DNA of 7,535 nucleotides from Cocleimonas sp. (GCA_023146675.1 JAGLBQ010000032.1:1-7535), one strand, 5' to 3'. Positions 1 to 6,627 are shown, numbered from the stretch's first letter. The notes: generated by a model from the letters alone, not told the origin. Numbers and translations: made by a program.

Positions 1-842
1 ACCGTATTGCCTTCAATAAAGCCATAGCGAGCCGCATCTAATGGACCTGGCATAATACGCCCACGTCTTTTACGTGTGGCGGATGTACCTTCACCTCCAA
101 TGGCATCAATGGCGATATTATTAACATTTTCAATCTCGTTATCTTTAATCTCCCAGCGCACTACATTGCCATTGACAACAATACTTTCACTTGAGCCTGT
201 GCGCATATCAGAGACTTCATTACCCTCTATAATCACATTGCGAATAGCTTGTCTTCTCTTATCTCCTGAGCCATAGACTGCAATTCCGTGCGCATCTACA
301 TTGCTATTAAAGCCGTGTATTTTATTATTTTTAATCAATATCTTATTGATATTTTCCCCTTCAATAAATATTGCAAATATCTCTTCATCTCCTGCTGCAT
401 GTCCTTTCAAGTTTAAATTTTCGATAATAACTTGTTTGGTATTTTCGCCGATATAAATAAACGTATCATTTTCGGCTGTAGTTAGTGGCAACATATCTGC
501 AACGCCAACAAGTTTTGTTTTTGAACGAGATATTTCTAAAGGCAGATCGCCATCTATGCCTGTGCTTGTTACTTTAATAACGCAGTGTTTACCTGCTCCC
601 ACAACATCATCACAGGACTCTATCGCATCAGCAATAGAACCATCTGCAATAACATCTGGGGCTGATGAAAAGCCCCCAATCCACTCGCGATCTGGACGGT
701 GCTTTTCAGCTAGAGGGGTTGCGCCCCACCCTCCTTTAGCAAGCGTTTGTAGTGGTGCTACTGCGAACATTAAGGCCAATAGGCTTGCATAAGTCAGTGA
801 TGTTTTTTTCATAAAAGGTGTTATTTTCAGCATGTGATTCAT
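1..842 (-). CDS. Exported right-handed parallel beta-helix protein, C-terminus outside window
   Basis: An open minus-strand frame runs from ATG at 842 to the window edge with no stop, giving 280 complete codons. The start is supported by GAGAG 8 nt upstream. Residues 1-35 look like a Sec signal peptide: basic MKK at 11-13, a hydrophobic stretch at about 15-31, and likely cleavage after TLA at 35. The mature part from about residue 135 shows short beta-rung repeats of the pectate-lyase/PbH1 kind (VIIENLNLKG, ILIKNNKIHGF, VIIEGNEVSD, WEIKDNEIENVNNIAIDAIGG). C77 and C87 could form a disulfide in the exported protein. Many such proteins bind or cleave polysaccharides, but no catalytic residues can be assigned from this part, so substrate and activity are unknown. 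It lies 117 bp downstream of recQ on the same strand, too far for tight coupling. Fold assignment is fairly sure; function is not. Confidence 0.8.
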   Translation of the reverse strand, partial: MNHMLKITPFMKKTSLTYASLLALMFAVAPLQTLAKGGWGATPLAEKHRPDREWIGGFSSAPDVIADGSIADAIESCDDVVGAGKHCVIKVTSTGIDGDLPLEISRSKTKLVGVADMLPLTTAENDTFIYIGENTKQVIIENLNLKGHAAGDEEIFAIFIEGENINKILIKNNKIHGFNSNVDAHGIAVYGSGDKRRQAIRNVIIEGNEVSDMRTGSSESIVVNGNVVRWEIKDNEIENVNNIAIDAIGGEGTSATRKRRGRIMPGPLDAARYGFIEGNT

Positions 843-850
843 TGTTTTTT

Positions 851-855
851 CTCTC
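851..855 (-). promoter_or_regulatory. Ribosome binding site of the beta-helix gene
   Basis: GAGAG on the minus strand lies 8 nt before the ATG at 842. Later in-frame ATGs at 833 and 812 lack such a site, so this motif decides the start. The start at 812 would still leave a plausible signal peptide beginning MKKTSLTY. Confidence 0.5.
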
Positions 856-862
856 TATTATT

Positions 863-917
863 AGACTCACGCTAAAGTCTCATATCCCGCACTTCCTTAT
901 CCTTGCCGACAAGATAA
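863..917. other. Two short inverted repeats between recQ and the beta-helix gene
   Basis: Two small potential stem-loops occupy the 117-bp gap. AGACT at 863-867 pairs with AGTCT at 876-880 across 8 nt. TTATCCTTG at 897-905 pairs with CAAGATAA at 910-917 with one bulged base and a CCGA loop. Neither is followed by a T-tract on the minus strand, so neither is a convincing recQ terminator. They may be leader structure of the beta-helix mRNA or chance. Confidence 0.25.
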
Positions 918-959
918 AAGTATTCATTTAGGCGATAAAGGCGCAGGATGAAATATGGT

Positions 960-3077
960 TTACATTCCTGCAACAACACACCGCAAAATCCCATAATCCC
1001 ATTTTTCTTCCAGAGCTATATAAAGTGGCTTAAGCGCTTGTTCTTCAACACTGTTTAGTGATTCTGCCATATTTTCTATTAATGTAATATCATCATCAGA
1101 AAGCCCAAGAGCATCTTTAGCTTTTAATGTACCTGCCTCAATCGCTTCAGACAGATGTGATTGCACCGTAGAAACAACAAAACCTCTTTTTTTCGCTATT
1201 TCTTCTAGTCCCATGCCGTTTTGATAAAGTAAGAGTGTTTCATTAACGGTATCGCTGAAGGTATTTTCTAATAATTCAGCCAGCGGATATTCCTTTACAA
1301 TCGCTATAAATTCTTCTCCATAGTGCTCTAGCTTACTTTCTCCAACACCATTTATAGCAAGGAAAGAACTTTCTGACTGCGGTCTTTTGCGCGCTATTTC
1401 TACCAGTGTTTTATCACCAAAAATTACAAAGGCGGGTACATCTTGTTCTTTTGCTATAGCTAGTCTCTTTTCTCGCAATGCTTCATAGAGTGCTTGATCA
1501 ACTGCCCGAAGATGAGTTTCTTTATTACGCTGTTTTTTTGTGTTTTGCTCTTTAGCGGAATATTTTCTAGCACTTATTTTTTCTTCCCCGCGCAATACAG
1601 GTCGTGCTTTTTCTGTCAGCTCTAATGCACCAAAGCGGTCAGCATCTATACGTAAATACCCTTGTGCTATTAATTGCCTAATTAAGCTGCGCCATTCAAC
1701 TTGTTTAAGATGACTTCCCATGCTCCAAACGGCCAGCTGATCATGACCATTGCGCCTGATACGATCGTCTGTTTTACCGACTAAAATGTCGATGACATAA
1801 ATTACACCAAATTGTTGTCCTGTACGGTAAACGGCTGATAATGCTTTTTGCGCATCAACAGATGCATCCCATGTTTCTGGTGGATTTAAACAGTTATCAC
1901 AATTGCCACAAGGTTTTTCCATTTCCTCATCAAAGTATTTAAGAATAGTTTGGCGGCGACATTCAGTTGATTCGCACAAGCCCAGCATTGCATCTAACTT
2001 ATTTCTAATAATGCGCTTATATTCTGGACTACCATCACCCTCATCAAGCATTCTGCCCAGCATGCTTAGATCTTGTAGTCCGTAGCTCATCCATGCATTG
2101 GCAGGCTCACCATCACGACCCGCCCTGCCCGTCTCCTGATAATAGGCTTCAATATTTTTTGGCAGGCTTAAATGTGCTACAAAACGTACATCTGGCTTGT
2201 CAATCCCCATACCAAAAGCGATGGTAGCAACAATAATCACACTGTCATCTCGTAAAAATCGCTCCTGATGTTCCTGTCTTATATGTGCAGGCATTCCTGC
2301 ATGATAGGCTAAGGCGATACGTCCTTTGGAGCATAGATACTCCGCAGTATCTTCTACTTTTTTTCTTGATAAACAATAGACTATTCCTGCTTCTTTAGGA
2401 TGATTTTGCTCTATAAAATTTAATAGCCGAGTGCGTGCATTGGATGCCTGAGAGATAATATAGCGAATATTGGGACGGTCGAAGCTGCTAACATAGGTTT
2501 GGGCGCGAAATAATCCCAATTGATTGATGATTTCAGAACGTGTTCTGGCATCAGCAGTGGCAGTTAATGCAATGCGTGGAATATTAGGAAAGCGCTCTGG
2601 CAAGACCGATAGTTGTTGATACTCTGGGCGAAAGTCATGCCCCCATTGTGATACACAGTGGGCTTCATCTATAGCAATCAATGAGATATAACTACTACTT
2701 AATAAATTGAGTGTCGCTGGCATTAGTAGCCGCTCAGGTGCCACATAGAGAAAGTCCAACTGGTTATTAAGCAAAGCATCTTGTACATAGCGCGCCTCAT
2801 CATAAGACTGGGTGGAATTTAGAAAGGCCGCCCTAAGCCCTAGTTGACGTAGCGCATTCACTTGGTCTTGCATTAAAGCAATTAAGGGAGAAACAATAAT
2901 GCCAACACCATCACGAACTAATGCTGGGATTTGATAACATAAAGATTTACCACCACCTGTCGGCATAAGCACAAACGCATCGTTACCATTAATGATGGTA
3001 TCAATAATATCTGCTTGTTGATGACGATATTCATTATAACCAAAGGTATTTGTTAGTATTTGCTGCGCTTGTTCCAT
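960..3077 (-). CDS. recQ: ATP-dependent DNA helicase RecQ with C-terminal HTH extension
   Basis: A 3'-5' superfamily 2 DNA helicase that unwinds DNA in recombination and repair. With the start at 3077 the protein has 705 residues. It shows Walker A MPTGGGKS (Lys44), the DEAH box with CVSQWGHDFRPEY (137-153), LTATA, and motifs V/VI (FGMGIDKPDVR; QETGRAGRDG, 314-323). The zinc site has Cys 373, 390, 393 and 396 (CRRQTILKYF, then CGNCDNC). A winged-helix RQC domain follows, then an HRDC domain at about 523-598 (INGVGESKLEHYG). Beyond HRDC lie about 100 more residues with a helix-turn-helix-like segment (about 613-653, LEEIAKKRGFVVSTVQSHL), as in RecQs with an HTH_40-type tail; E. coli RecQ (about 610 residues) lacks it. 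The frame is open to an ATG at 3188, but the first 37 codons resemble nothing in the family. ATG 3077 has AAGAG 5 nt upstream and puts the FGY motif near the N-terminus, as in E. coli RecQ. The gene is transcribed divergently from purM. Confidence 0.96.
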   Translation of the reverse strand: MEQAQQILTNTFGYNEYRHQQADIIDTIINGNDAFVLMPTGGGKSLCYQIPALVRDGVGIIVSPLIALMQDQVNALRQLGLRAAFLNSTQSYDEARYVQDALLNNQLDFLYVAPERLLMPATLNLLSSSYISLIAIDEAHCVSQWGHDFRPEYQQLSVLPERFPNIPRIALTATADARTRSEIINQLGLFRAQTYVSSFDRPNIRYIISQASNARTRLLNFIEQNHPKEAGIVYCLSRKKVEDTAEYLCSKGRIALAYHAGMPAHIRQEHQERFLRDDSVIIVATIAFGMGIDKPDVRFVAHLSLPKNIEAYYQETGRAGRDGEPANAWMSYGLQDLSMLGRMLDEGDGSPEYKRIIRNKLDAMLGLCESTECRRQTILKYFDEEMEKPCGNCDNCLNPPETWDASVDAQKALSAVYRTGQQFGVIYVIDILVGKTDDRIRRNGHDQLAVWSMGSHLKQVEWRSLIRQLIAQGYLRIDADRFGALELTEKARPVLRGEEKISARKYSAKEQNTKKQRNKETHLRAVDQALYEALREKRLAIAKEQDVPAFVIFGDKTLVEIARKRPQSESSFLAINGVGESKLEHYGEEFIAIVKEYPLAELLENTFSDTVNETLLLYQNGMGLEEIAKKRGFVVSTVQSHLSEAIEAGTLKAKDALGLSDDDITLIENMAESLNSVEEQALKPLYIALEEKWDYGILRCVVAGM

Positions 3078-3082
3078 AAGTG

Positions 3083-3087
3083 CTCTT
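3083..3087 (-). promoter_or_regulatory. Ribosome binding site supporting the short recQ start
   Basis: AAGAG on the minus strand lies 5 nt before ATG 3077. This favours the 705-residue RecQ over the 742-residue reading that would begin at 3188. Confidence 0.5.
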
Positions 3088-3115
3088 TTTGGGTCTATTT
3101 TTTGTAACTTCTCGG

Positions 3116-3129
3116 CGCTAATATTAGCG
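3116..3129. promoter_or_regulatory. 14-bp perfect palindrome, possible operator
   Basis: CGCTAATATTAGCG is a perfect palindrome between the divergent recQ and purM starts. Its right half coincides with the predicted -35 element of the purM promoter, so a bound protein would be placed to block transcription. It matches 10 of the central 14 positions of the E. coli PurR box (CGCAAACGTTTGCG), but lacks the central CG step typical of LacI-family operators. The regulator is unknown. A chance palindrome in AT-rich DNA is possible. Confidence 0.35.
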
Positions 3130-3152
3130 AATTTCCAAGAATATGCTAGAAT
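3124..3152 (+). promoter_or_regulatory. Predicted sigma-70 promoter of purM-purN-lgt
   Basis: An extended -10, TG-C-TAGAAT (TG at 3144-3145, hexamer 3147-3152), is preceded at 17 bp by a weak -35, TTAGCG (3124-3129). Transcription would begin near 3159, leaving a leader of about 28 nt before the purM ATG. The strong extended -10 compensates for the poor -35. Confidence 0.5.
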
Positions 3153-3186
3153 TGATCCTCTTCTTTTAGTTACAGGTTCCCCGCGC

Positions 3187-4242
3187 ATGTCAGATGAAAA
3201 TAAGGCTTCATTAACTTACCGAGATTCAGGTGTTGATATCGATACTGGTAATGCATTGATTGACCGTATTAAACCACATACTCAACGTACAAAAAGACCT
3301 GAGGTGCTTGGAAGTATAGGTGGGTTTGGCGCAATGATGTCCATTCCTACTAAATATGAAAATCCTATTTTAGTATCAGGTACCGATGGTGTTGGCACAA
3401 AATTGAAATTAGCCATAGAAGCTGAATTATATGACACCATAGGTATAGATCTTGTTGCTATGTGTGTCAACGATATTATCGTTGTTGGTGCTGAGCCCTT
3501 GTTCTTCCTTGATTATTATGCAACAGCCAAGCTGGATAATGATGTTGCAGAAGATGTTATCAAAGGAATTGCTGATGGATGCGAACAAGCAGGTGCTTCT
3601 TTGATTGGCGGAGAAACGGCTGAGATGCCTGGTATGTATACAGGAAAGGATTTTGACTTGGCTGGATTTTCAGTTGGCGTCGTTGAGCGTGAGCAAATAC
3701 TAGATCAAAGTAATGTACAATATGGTGACGTACTAATCGGTATTGAATCATCAGGGCCGCATTCAAATGGTTATTCTTTAATACGCAAGGTTTTGGATAT
3801 TAGTGATGCTTCTTTACATGATGTTATTGGAGAAGGCGATAACTCTATTTCATTAGGCAAAGCATTATTAGAACCAACTAATATTTACGTTAAGCCCATT
3901 CTACAGCTATTAAAGCAATTTGATATTCATGCCATTGCGCATATTACAGGGGGTGGTTTAACTGAAAACTTACCTCGCGTTTTACCGACGAAAAGCAAAG
4001 CAGTGATCGACTTAAATTCTTGGGATCGTCCTGTTGTGTTTGACTGGCTACAACAGAAAGGTAATATTGAAGAAGTTGAAATGCTACGCACTTTTAATTG
4101 CGGTATTGGCATGGTTATTGTGGTTGCTGAAGAAGAAGTTGAGGAAATCATTAATACAATACGGCTTCAAGGCATGACAAGCTGGCCAATTGGAATTGTA
4201 GATGGCACAGATAAAGAAGAAGCGCATGTAGAGTATGTCTAA
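3187..4242 (+). CDS. purM: Phosphoribosylformylglycinamidine cyclo-ligase (AIR synthetase)
   Basis: Cytosolic enzyme of de novo purine synthesis. It closes formylglycinamidine ribonucleotide, using ATP, to 5-aminoimidazole ribonucleotide. The 351 residues are full length (E. coli PurM is about 345) and align from the first residues (TYRDSGVDIDTGNALIDRIK). Family motifs are intact: VSGTDGVGTKLKLA (63-76), GIDLVAMCVND (86-96), the GGETAEMPGM loop (141-150), SSGPHSNGYSLIR (188-200), HITGGG (252-257) and FNCGIGM (303-309). The Shine-Dalgarno sequence is weak: AGG at 3174-3176, 10 nt from the ATG. Its stop codon overlaps the start of purN by 8 nt, so the two are translationally coupled. It is first gene of the operon, with its own predicted extended -10 promoter. 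Confidence 0.98.
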   Translation: MSDENKASLTYRDSGVDIDTGNALIDRIKPHTQRTKRPEVLGSIGGFGAMMSIPTKYENPILVSGTDGVGTKLKLAIEAELYDTIGIDLVAMCVNDIIVVGAEPLFFLDYYATAKLDNDVAEDVIKGIADGCEQAGASLIGGETAEMPGMYTGKDFDLAGFSVGVVEREQILDQSNVQYGDVLIGIESSGPHSNGYSLIRKVLDISDASLHDVIGEGDNSISLGKALLEPTNIYVKPILQLLKQFDIHAIAHITGGGLTENLPRVLPTKSKAVIDLNSWDRPVVFDWLQQKGNIEEVEMLRTFNCGIGMVIVVAEEEVEEIINTIRLQGMTSWPIGIVDGTDKEEAHVEYV

Positions 4243-4885
4243 ATCTCGACTTATTGTTTTAATTTCGGGCAGCGGCTCTAATTTACAAGCAATTATTGAC
4301 CATATTGATGCAGGTGAAATTAACGCGAATATTTTATCTGTTATTAGCAATAAAGCAAATGCTTATGGGTTAGAAAGAGCTAAAGCAGCGGGGATTGCAA
4401 CGGCTATTGTTGATCATACTCAATATGATAGCCGCGAACTATTTGATCAGTCGCTAGCTGAAATAATTGATCAATCTTCTCCAGATATTATTATTCTTGC
4501 AGGTTTTATGCGTATTTTGACAGAAACATTTGTAATGCGCTATGTAGGGAAGCTGATCAATATTCATCCTTCTCTATTACCTCTGTATCGTGGTCTGCAT
4601 ACACATAAACGTGCTTTGCAAGACAAGACTACTCAGCATGGTGCTAGCGTCCACTTTGTAACACCCGAACTGGATGCTGGTGCTGTTATTGTACAAGGTG
4701 TTGTTTCTATTAAAAATAATGATAATGAAGAAACATTGGCTGCTCGAGTGCATCAAATAGAACATATTATTTATCCGCAAGCAGTTAAGTTGCTAACAGA
4801 AAATAAAGTCGAGTTAAAAGCTGATCACGTTTATATTAACAACCAATTATTACAACAGCCCAAGCAATATTATCTTAAAAAATAA
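4235..4885 (+). CDS. purN: Phosphoribosylglycinamide formyltransferase (GART)
   Basis: Transfers the formyl group of 10-formyltetrahydrofolate to glycinamide ribonucleotide, the third step of purine synthesis. The 216 residues match the family length. The N-terminal phosphate-binding loop ISGSGSNLQAII (10-21) is present, as are AGFMRIL (89-95), NIHPSLLP (109-116) and GLHTHKRAL (120-128). The catalytic triad reads Asn109, His111 and Asp147, each three residues later than E. coli Asn106, His108 and Asp144. The start lies inside the last codons of purM (shared ATGTCTAA), with only GAG two bases upstream as a ribosome site, so translation probably depends on ribosomes ending purM. The lgt gene follows after 12 bp. 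Nothing is odd about the protein itself. Confidence 0.98.
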   Translation: MSKSRLIVLISGSGSNLQAIIDHIDAGEINANILSVISNKANAYGLERAKAAGIATAIVDHTQYDSRELFDQSLAEIIDQSSPDIIILAGFMRILTETFVMRYVGKLINIHPSLLPLYRGLHTHKRALQDKTTQHGASVHFVTPELDAGAVIVQGVVSIKNNDNEETLAARVHQIEHIIYPQAVKLLTENKVELKADHVYINNQLLQQPKQYYLKK

Positions 4886-4886
4886 C

Positions 4887-4890
4887 AAGG
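4887..4890 (+). promoter_or_regulatory. Ribosome binding site of lgt
   Basis: AAGG lies 7 nt before the lgt ATG, directly after the purN stop. It indicates independent ribosome loading on lgt within the shared transcript and fixes the start at 4898. Confidence 0.6.
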
Positions 4891-4897
4891 TTAATCA

Positions 4898-5677
4898 ATG
4901 AATTATATAACATGGAATATAGATCCTGTGCTTGTTGCGCTAGGTCCATTAAAAGTCCACTGGTATGGACTGCTCTTTGCACTAGGTTTTATTATTGGCT
5001 TTCAAATTATGCAGTGGATTTTTAAGCGTGAGAATAAAAATATTGAAGATCTTGATAGATTGCTGTGGTTTTTATTAATTGGAGTCATTATAGGTGCACG
5101 TTTAGCACATGTTATTTTCTATGATCCTAGCTATTATTTTAGCGACCCCATTAAAATTCTGAAAATATGGGAAGGTGGATTAGCCAGTCATGGAGGCGCA
5201 ATTGGCGCATTAATAGGTTTATACCTCTTCAAGCGTAATACAGAGTACTCTTACCTCTGGTTGCTAGATAGGTTGGCTATTCCAACGGCTTTGGTTGCCA
5301 CTTTTATTCGCATAGGTAATTTATTTAACTCAGAAATTGCCGGCATACAAACAACCGTACCTTGGGCGATAATATTTGAACGTATTGATATACTGCCTCG
5401 TCATCCAGCTCAAGTATACGAAGCCTTATCCTATCTGTTTATTTTTATTGTCTTATTTTCGCTTTATAAAATAAGCAAAATCAAAGATAAACCAGGAATG
5501 TTATTTGGTATTTTGTTAAGTTTTGTATTTATTGCCCGTTTATTGATAGAATTTGTGAAAACAAAACAAGCAGCCTATAGTTCTGACCTATGGCTTAGCA
5601 CAGGGCAGTTACTTAGCATTCCTTTTATTCTAGTGGGTTTGTTATTAATTTTTCTAGCAATGAAAAAAACTACTTAG
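4898..5677 (+). CDS. lgt: Prolipoprotein diacylglyceryl transferase
   Basis: Inner-membrane enzyme that moves the diacylglyceryl group of phosphatidylglycerol onto the lipobox cysteine of prolipoproteins, the first step of lipoprotein maturation. The 259 residues hold about seven hydrophobic segments. Conserved blocks are HWYGLLFALGF (21-31), IGARLAHVIFYDP (65-77), WEGGLASHGGAIG (91-103, His98 matching E. coli His103), RIGNLFNSEIAG (138-149, Arg138 matching Arg143), PRHPAQVYEA (167-176) and ARLLIEFVK (213-221). It is shorter than E. coli Lgt (291). Several stretches (SYLWLLDR, NSEIAG with VPWAIIF, GQLLSIPFIL) recall Bacteroidota Lgt more than the usual proteobacterial form, and Gly before the signature Arg is Ile137. 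Its place after purN is unusual; E. coli lgt precedes thyA. It ends in an 8-bp tail-to-tail overlap with the DUF3106 gene. Confidence 0.96.
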   Translation: MNYITWNIDPVLVALGPLKVHWYGLLFALGFIIGFQIMQWIFKRENKNIEDLDRLLWFLLIGVIIGARLAHVIFYDPSYYFSDPIKILKIWEGGLASHGGAIGALIGLYLFKRNTEYSYLWLLDRLAIPTALVATFIRIGNLFNSEIAGIQTTVPWAIIFERIDILPRHPAQVYEALSYLFIFIVLFSLYKISKIKDKPGMLFGILLSFVFIARLLIEFVKTKQAAYSSDLWLSTGQLLSIPFILVGLLLIFLAMKKTT

Positions 5678-6134
5678 TTGATGCGGTTAGAGATGAAGGG
5701 GCTTTGAGAGGGTAGGCATTGAGTTTTACCACACGTTTCCAGCGTAAATGTACAATTTTTTTTTCTTTGGCACTTAGTCCTTGATACCATTTTTTGCCAA
5801 ATTGAATACGCTGTTTCACCTCTCTTGGTTGCTGCTGATACCATTGAAACCATTTTTTAGTACGTAATCGTGCATCTGGTTTCATTCTTTTCCAGCTATT
5901 AAGACGCTTTTTGAGACGTTTTCTTTGCTCTAATGTCATTTGTAGCCATAGCTGAGATGTATTTGATAGTTTGTTCTGTTTACTTTCGCCTAAACTAATC
6001 CAATCTCTTGCGTATGATTTTAATAATTTTTGCTGACCAGGGCTTAGTTCAGTCCACGGGACGGGGACTCCCGTAGCACTTAGGGATATAAAAAGAATGG
6101 TGACAGGTAATGTGGATTTTAGAGTCGGATGCAT
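5670..6134 (-). CDS. DUF3106-type basic exported protein with Trp-spaced repeats
   Basis: A protein of 154 residues and unknown function that resembles the DUF3106 family. The N-terminus (KSTLPVTILFISLSA, 6-20) looks like a signal peptide, so it probably acts in the periplasm. The rest is helical and strongly basic, with tryptophans at 27, 45, 63, 81, 98 and 116, spaced 18 residues apart except one gap of 17. Each unit has the pattern W-x(2-3)-[LM]-[ST]-x2-[EQ]-x-[KR], for example WTELSPGQQKLL and WLQMTLEQRKRL. The gene follows the single-pass membrane protein gene after 13 bp, so the two are probably co-transcribed; no clear Shine-Dalgarno is seen. A run of nine A (minus strand) near codons 123-126 could allow slippage, but the frame is intact. 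Its stop overlaps the lgt stop region. Family call fairly confident; role unknown. Confidence 0.75.
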   Translation of the reverse strand: MHPTLKSTLPVTILFISLSATGVPVPWTELSPGQQKLLKSYARDWISLGESKQNKLSNTSQLWLQMTLEQRKRLKKRLNSWKRMKPDARLRTKKWFQWYQQQPREVKQRIQFGKKWYQGLSAKEKKIVHLRWKRVVKLNAYPLKAPSSLTASTK

Positions 6135-6147
6135 TATATCTGATTTT

Positions 6148-6480
6148 CTATTGGCTTTTTTCTACTGCTAAATCAAGCCATTGATAAAATTCCATATTAT
6201 TATAGAAATCAATTTCTTCATTATTTGATAACAAATCAATATTATTAACTAAGGTGTTATCTAGTGAGGTTGTTTTAAATGAAAAAAAAGCTATAATAAT
6301 TATGACAGAAACTATAATAAAACAACAAAAAAGTAATATGGTCAATCGTTTTTTTCTATCACTTTCTAGTATTTCTTCGCGTAAATTATTATGAAGCGCC
6401 TCTATTGAATCAGGGGGATTAAGCTCATCTCTCCAATGAGCATGCGATATTTGATCAGGTCTTAATTCCTGCGAATTCAT
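6148..6480 (-). CDS. Small single-pass membrane protein with C-terminal EFYQWL motif (DUF3619-like)
   Basis: A protein of 110 residues. The N-terminal 45 residues are polar and end in DRKKR (41-45), followed by one hydrophobic helix at about 46-67 and a periplasmic tail. By the positive-inside rule the N-terminus is cytoplasmic. The tail ends in an acidic-aromatic motif, DFYNNMEFYQWL (91-102). A similar D-x-E-F-Y-x-W-L ending is familiar from small proteins, including DUF3619-type ones, encoded between an ECF sigma factor and a DUF3106 gene in many Beta- and Gammaproteobacteria. An anti-sigma-like role is possible but not shown, and no sigma gene lies here. The start at 6480 is supported by AGGGA 9 nt upstream. 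The DUF3106 gene follows after 13 bp. The formal family match is uncertain. Confidence 0.7.
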   Translation of the reverse strand: MNSQELRPDQISHAHWRDELNPPDSIEALHNNLREEILESDRKKRLTILLFCCFIIVSVIIIIAFFSFKTTSLDNTLVNNIDLLSNNEEIDFYNNMEFYQWLDLAVEKSQ

Positions 6481-6489
6481 GGAAAATTG

Positions 6490-6494
6490 TCCCT
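6490..6494 (-). promoter_or_regulatory. Ribosome binding site of the single-pass membrane protein gene
   Basis: AGGGA on the minus strand, 9 nt before the ATG at 6480, is the clearest Shine-Dalgarno in the right-hand minus-strand cluster. Confidence 0.5.
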
Positions 6495-6552
6495 ATTAGT
6501 AGTGAAAAGTCTACAAATAAAATTTCGCTACGATTAAAAATCTCCACGCATA

Positions 6553-6581
6553 TTAATACTATATTGCTATCCTTTTAGCAA
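6553..6581 (-). promoter_or_regulatory. Candidate promoter for the single-pass/DUF3106 pair
   Basis: On the minus strand TTGCTA (6581-6576) and TATTAA (6558-6553) are 17 bp apart, each matching four of six sigma-70 consensus bases. Transcription would start near 6546, giving a leader of about 65 nt. The inverted repeat at 6560-6585 covers the -35 and most of the spacer. Moderate support only, since AT-rich DNA gives such matches by chance. Confidence 0.35.
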
Positions 6582-6585
6582 TATA
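6560..6585. repeat. 10-bp inverted repeat with 6-nt spacer
   Basis: TATATTGCTA (6560-6569) and TAGCAATATA (6576-6585) are perfect inverted repeats around TCCTTT. The element lies in the 147-bp gap between the YgfX-like and single-pass genes, 42 bp past the YgfX-like stop. On the minus strand no T-tract follows it, so it is not a standard terminator for the YgfX-like gene. Overlap with a predicted promoter suggests an operator, but an RNA hairpin protecting a 3' end is an alternative. Confidence 0.45.
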
Positions 6586-6627
6586 AAAAATACTTATCTT
6601 AGTGTTTTTCTTAGATTTGTCTGTATG

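Noticed and set aside
556..792. Plus-strand open frame of 78 codons
   Set aside because: It is antisense to the beta-helix gene, with no ribosome site and no recognisable protein features.
4084..4350. Minus-strand open frame of 88 codons across the purM-purN junction
   Set aside because: It lies opposite two certain enzyme genes and has low-complexity composition typical of a shadow frame.
5756..5764. Run of nine T (nine A in the DUF3106 mRNA) as a phase-variation tract
   Set aside because: The reading frame is intact through it and one tract in AT-rich DNA is not evidence of switching.
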